From NCBI GenBank assembly GCA_035606665.1, contig DATNEY010000047.1:25410-89409 (forward strand): a stretch of 64,000 nucleotides of DNA, written 5' to 3'. This DNA comes from DASUGC01 sp035606665 (GTDB lineage Bacteria; Acidobacteriota; Vicinamibacteria; Vicinamibacterales; SCN-69-37). The notes beneath the pieces are model-generated. The model worked only from the letters and a program-made list of their open reading frames with translations, was not told the DNA's origin and ran no database searches. A program made the translations under genes and the position numbers. This document shows positions 61,338-64,000 of this stretch, piece after piece (the first letter of the stretch is position 1; each line of letters starts with the position of its first letter).

Positions 61338-62743
61338 CAGCCCTGCCTTTCCGCCACGAGCGCGTCCGCCACGATGTCCATGCGCGTACCCCGGGAACCC
61401 TTGACCAGGACGAGATCGCCCCGGCGCAGCAGCGCCGCGACTGAAGCGCAGGCCGATGGCGCGTCGGCAAAACGAAGGATCCGAGCCTGCGCCATGCCCG
61501 CCGCTCGTGCGCCAGCGACGAGCCCGTCAGCCGCGGGTCCACCGACCGCCACGAGGATGTCGACCCCGGCGTCGTAAGCGGCGCGGCCGCAGGCTTCGTG
61601 GAGATCGAACGCGCGATCGCCAAGCTCGCGCATCTCGCCAAGCACCGCGATGCGGCGCACCGCGTTCGGTGTAGCCGCGAGCGCCTGCAACGTCGCATGC
61701 ACCGCCTCGGGGCTTGCGTTGTAGGTGTCGTCGACGATCCGGGCGCCGGACGAGGTGACGTGAATCGCGCCGCGGCGCGCGACGGGACGCGCGGCAGCCA
61801 CCGCCGCCGGAATCCGTTCGAGATCGACGCCGTACTCGACGGCCACGGCGATCGCCGCAAGGACATTCATGAGCTGCGCGCGACCCGGCAGGCTGAGTTC
61901 GACGCGCACCTGGCCTCGTGTGGTCGTTACGGTCGCCGTCGTACCTTCGAACCCGCGATCATCGAAGCCTTCGGCCCGGACCGCCGAGGCCTCGGAGAAT
62001 CCAAAGGTCACGACTCGGCCGCCGGGGTCGCGAGCGTGCGACATCACAAGTGGATCGTCCGCATTGAGTACGAGCAGGGTCTTCGGACCGGCGCCTTCGA
62101 GAATCTCCGCCTTTGCGCTGGCAACGGCCTCGCGCGATCCGAAATGGCCGATGTGCGCGTCGCCGACGTTCGTCCAGACTCGCGCGTCCGGTTCGGCAAT
62201 GCCGATGAGCTCGCGGATCTCACCGGCGTGGTTCATGCCGAGTTCGACCACCGCCATGTCCGGTCCGCTCGCGAGCTCGACGAGCGACAACGGTAAGCCG
62301 ATGTGATTGTTGAGGTTGCCGCGATTCCTGAACACGCGGTGTTTCGTCGCAAGCAGATCGGCGGTGATCTCTTTCGTCGACGTCTTGCCGGCGCTTCCAG
62401 TGATCGCGACGACCGTCGCGCCGGAGCGGCGGCGGATTTCGCGGCCGAGCCCCTGCAGCGCCGCGAGCGTGTCGTCAACCGTGAGGATCGCCGCGCCCCG
62501 GGCCTCGACCGGCTTCGAAGCCATCACGCCCGATGCACCCCGCTCAACCGCCTGGACCACGTAGTCGTGACCGTCGAAGCGATCCCCGTGAATGGCCACG
62601 AAGAGCGCGCCCGGCTGGATGGTCCGGCTGTCGATCGATACCGCGGAGAACACGGTTCCGGGCGCACCGGCCGTGAGCCGGCCGCCTGTGGCCTCAGCGA
62701 CCAGCGCCGCTGTGATCGCAACCGCGCTCACGAGGCCCGTCAC
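61337..62743 (-). CDS. murF: UDP-N-acetylmuramoyl-tripeptide--D-alanyl-D-alanine ligase
   Basis: 468 residues from GTG 62743. FSAVSIDSRTIQPGALFVAI is the N-terminal UMT-binding segment, AITGSAGKTSTKEITADL the ATP loop, GNLNNHIGLPLSLVEL and MNHAGEIREL the central site, and VDDTYNASPEAV the C-terminal domain start. It adds D-Ala-D-Ala to the tripeptide. GTGA overlap with murE. Confidence 0.97.
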   Translation of the reverse strand: MTGLVSAVAITAALVAEATGGRLTAGAPGTVFSAVSIDSRTIQPGALFVAIHGDRFDGHDYVVQAVERGASGVMASKPVEARGAAILTVDDTLAALQGLGREIRRRSGATVVAITGSAGKTSTKEITADLLATKHRVFRNRGNLNNHIGLPLSLVELASGPDMAVVELGMNHAGEIRELIGIAEPDARVWTNVGDAHIGHFGSREAVASAKAEILEGAGPKTLLVLNADDPLVMSHARDPGGRVVTFGFSEASAVRAEGFDDRGFEGTTATVTTTRGQVRVELSLPGRAQLMNVLAAIAVAVEYGVDLERIPAAVAAARPVARRGAIHVTSSGARIVDDTYNASPEAVHATLQALAATPNAVRRIAVLGEMRELGDRAFDLHEACGRAAYDAGVDILVAVGGPAADGLVAGARAAGMAQARILRFADAPSACASVAALLRRGDLVLVKGSRGTRMDIVADALVAERQG

Positions 62744-64000
62744 ACCTTCGACCCGCGGCGGCGATCACTGAGCGCCGCCTGCGCCACTTCCACGTCGTCG
62801 AACGCGAGCGTGCGGTCGCCGATCACCTGATACCGTTCGTGTCCCTTGCCCGCGATGATCACCAGATCGCCGGGCTTGGCTGCGCGAATCGCCTGTTCGA
62901 TGGCCTGGCGGCGATCTGGATTGACGATCAACGGCGTCGCAGCACGCTTCGGCGCGCCGGGATCGACTGGCTGCACGATGCCGAGCTTGATCTCTTCGAT
63001 GATCTTGATTGGGTCTTCCGATCGAGGGTTGTCCGACGTCAGGACGACCAGATCGCTCAGCCGCGCCGCGACCGTCCCCATCAACGGCCGCTTGGTGCGA
63101 TCGCGATCGCCGCCGCAGCCGAACACCGTGATGAGGCGACCCTGCGCCAATGGACGAGCCGTCTCCAGAAGGTTCTTCAGCGCATCATCCGTGTGCGCGT
63201 AGTCCACGACGACCCGGACATCATCGGTCGTTGCAGACACCATCTGGAAACGGCCCGGTACGCCGTCGAGCCTCGCCAGCCCGCTTTCAATTGCCGCGGC
63301 CTTCACGCCGAGTCCGACAGCCGTCGCGACGACTCCGAGAATGTTGTAGACGTTCGGCCGGCCGACGAGCGGCGACCGGATCGACAACGTGCCCGACGGC
63401 GTCTCGACCTGGAACGCGAGACCCTCGAGCGACGACTGGATCGACACGGCGCGGACGTCGGCCTGGCGGTTGATGCCGTAGGTGATGACGCGCGGGAGGT
63501 TCTGCGCGAGCTCCTGGCCCCACGGGTCGTCGATGTTGACGATCGACGGTGCGCCGCCGGGCAGCATCTCGAACAGCCGGCGCTTGGCCGCGAAGTACTG
63601 CTGCATGTCGCCGTGAAAATCGAGATGGTCGCGGGTCAGGTTGGTGAAAATCGCGCCGGCAAACCGGATGTTGGCGACGCGCTGGAGCACGAGCGCATGC
63701 GATGAGACTTCGATCGCGCAGGCGCGGCAGCCACGATCGGCCATCTCGCGCAGCAGACGCTGCAGCTCCGATGCTTCCGGCGTCGTGTGCGACGCGTCAC
63801 GCTCGTCCGACGGCGACGGCCCGGTTCGCACCGTGACCGTGCCGATGCGGCCGCACGGCATCCCGGCGGCGTCGAAGACCGACGCCAGCAGATACGTCGT
63901 CGTCGTCTTGCCGTTCGTGCCGGTGACGCCGACAACCGTGAGCTGATCGCTGGGGTGGCCGTTGACGATCGACGGTGCGCCGCCGGGCAGCATCTCGAAC
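62740..64000 (-). CDS. murE: UDP-N-acetylmuramoyl-L-alanyl-D-glutamate ligase MurE, 5'-truncated by window edge
   Basis: 420 visible codons; the frame is open to the window end, so the N-terminal domain (about 90-100 residues) is missing. VVGVTGTNGKTTTTYLLA is the ATP loop, SHALVLQRV and FTNLTRDHLDFHGDM the central site, and VFGCGGDRDRTKRPLM and LTSDNPRSEDP near the C-terminus. DNPR in place of D-D/N-P-R-x variants points to meso-diaminopimelate as the added amino acid. The 40 bases at the window end repeat an internal stretch of the same gene, so the first 13 visible residues before GHPSDQL may not be true MurE sequence. Confidence 0.93.
   Translation of the reverse strand, partial: FEMLPGGAPSIVNGHPSDQLTVVGVTGTNGKTTTTYLLASVFDAAGMPCGRIGTVTVRTGPSPSDERDASHTTPEASELQRLLREMADRGCRACAIEVSSHALVLQRVANIRFAGAIFTNLTRDHLDFHGDMQQYFAAKRRLFEMLPGGAPSIVNIDDPWGQELAQNLPRVITYGINRQADVRAVSIQSSLEGLAFQVETPSGTLSIRSPLVGRPNVYNILGVVATAVGLGVKAAAIESGLARLDGVPGRFQMVSATTDDVRVVVDYAHTDDALKNLLETARPLAQGRLITVFGCGGDRDRTKRPLMGTVAARLSDLVVLTSDNPRSEDPIKIIEEIKLGIVQPVDPGAPKRAATPLIVNPDRRQAIEQAIRAAKPGDLVIIAGKGHERYQVIGDRTLAFDDVEVAQAALSDRRRGSKV
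63961..64000. repeat. Exact 40-bp duplicate of an internal murE segment at the window end
   Basis: Bases 63961-64000 are identical to 63535-63574, in the same orientation and frame (coding FEMLPGGAPSIVN on the minus strand). The match begins sharply and runs to the last base, so its full length is not seen. In normal MurE the residues before GHPS read like a FY-containing motif, not this segment. An assembly artefact at a contig end is a real possibility. Confidence 0.85.

Overview
The window is a 64 kb stretch of a GC-rich bacterial chromosome (third codon positions are strongly G/C). Gene content is Gram-negative: RND-type adaptor, heptose-nucleotide synthesis, DnaG/RpoD of ordinary bacterial type. 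The mix of genes (short citrate synthase, MutS2 next to dnaG-rpoD, a LIC_10091-like protein, FchA-like cyclodeaminase, many degenerate short tandem arrays between genes) fits an uncultured Acidobacteriota of the Vicinamibacteria kind. That assignment is an inference from gene content only. There is no sign of a prophage, plasmid, insertion sequence or CRISPR array. Both window edges cut genes: glyA on the left, murE on the right.

Layout. 1-8.2 kb (+): glyA, a DinG-type helicase, a secreted LIC_10091-like protein, a TPR lipo/secreted protein, yggS, a DUF167 gene, hutI and a formimino-THF cyclodeaminase. 8.3-13.6 kb (-): a processive GT2 glycosyltransferase, citrate synthase, lepA and lepB. 13.6-17.2 kb (+): larB, a polytopic GT-C-like membrane protein and an LLM flavin oxidoreductase. 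17.3-20.3 kb (-): prolyl oligopeptidase and a metallophosphoesterase. 20.3-26.3 kb (+): mutS2-dnaG-rpoD. 26.4-28.4 kb (-): M23 peptidase, a histidine-box desaturase and a small unknown gene.

28.4-37.8 kb (+) is one translationally coupled operon. It has a sugar-nucleotide epimerase, a UDP-sugar-dehydrogenase-like protein lacking the catalytic cysteine, an SDR, a Gfo/Idh oxidoreductase, and then a complete D-glycero-D-manno-heptose nucleotide route: heptose-7-P kinase, nucleotidyltransferase, sedoheptulose-7-P isomerase, heptose-1,7-bisP phosphatase and a transaldolase that can supply sedoheptulose-7-P. A GT39-like membrane glycosyltransferase ends it. A zinc-ribbon/methyltransferase-like/GT2 fusion protein is encoded convergently. 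39-49.6 kb is a mixed region: MHS transporter, dicarboxylate symporter, a CAU tRNA, a lone membrane-fusion protein, DUF418, a zinc-ribbon coiled coil, RNase HI, a hybrid histidine kinase and a pgeF/yfiH gene. 49.6-64 kb (-) is the division and cell wall cluster: murE-murF-mraY-murD-ftsW-murG-murC-ftsQ-ftsA-ftsZ, followed by a B12-type radical SAM gene. murB and ddl are absent from their usual place between murC and ftsQ.

The most unusual structure is not a gene. At least ten loci carry short tandem arrays of 7-18 bp degenerate units. Each locus has its own unit, although some units recur at distant loci. The arrays often fill exactly the gap from one gene's stop codon to the next gene's start. 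Some run into coding sequence, where they make C-terminal tails (pgeF, radical SAM), an internal loop (murG) or a Gly/Ser linker (GT2 fusion). A separate 24-bp element encoding SFDSAQDR sits in frame inside murC.
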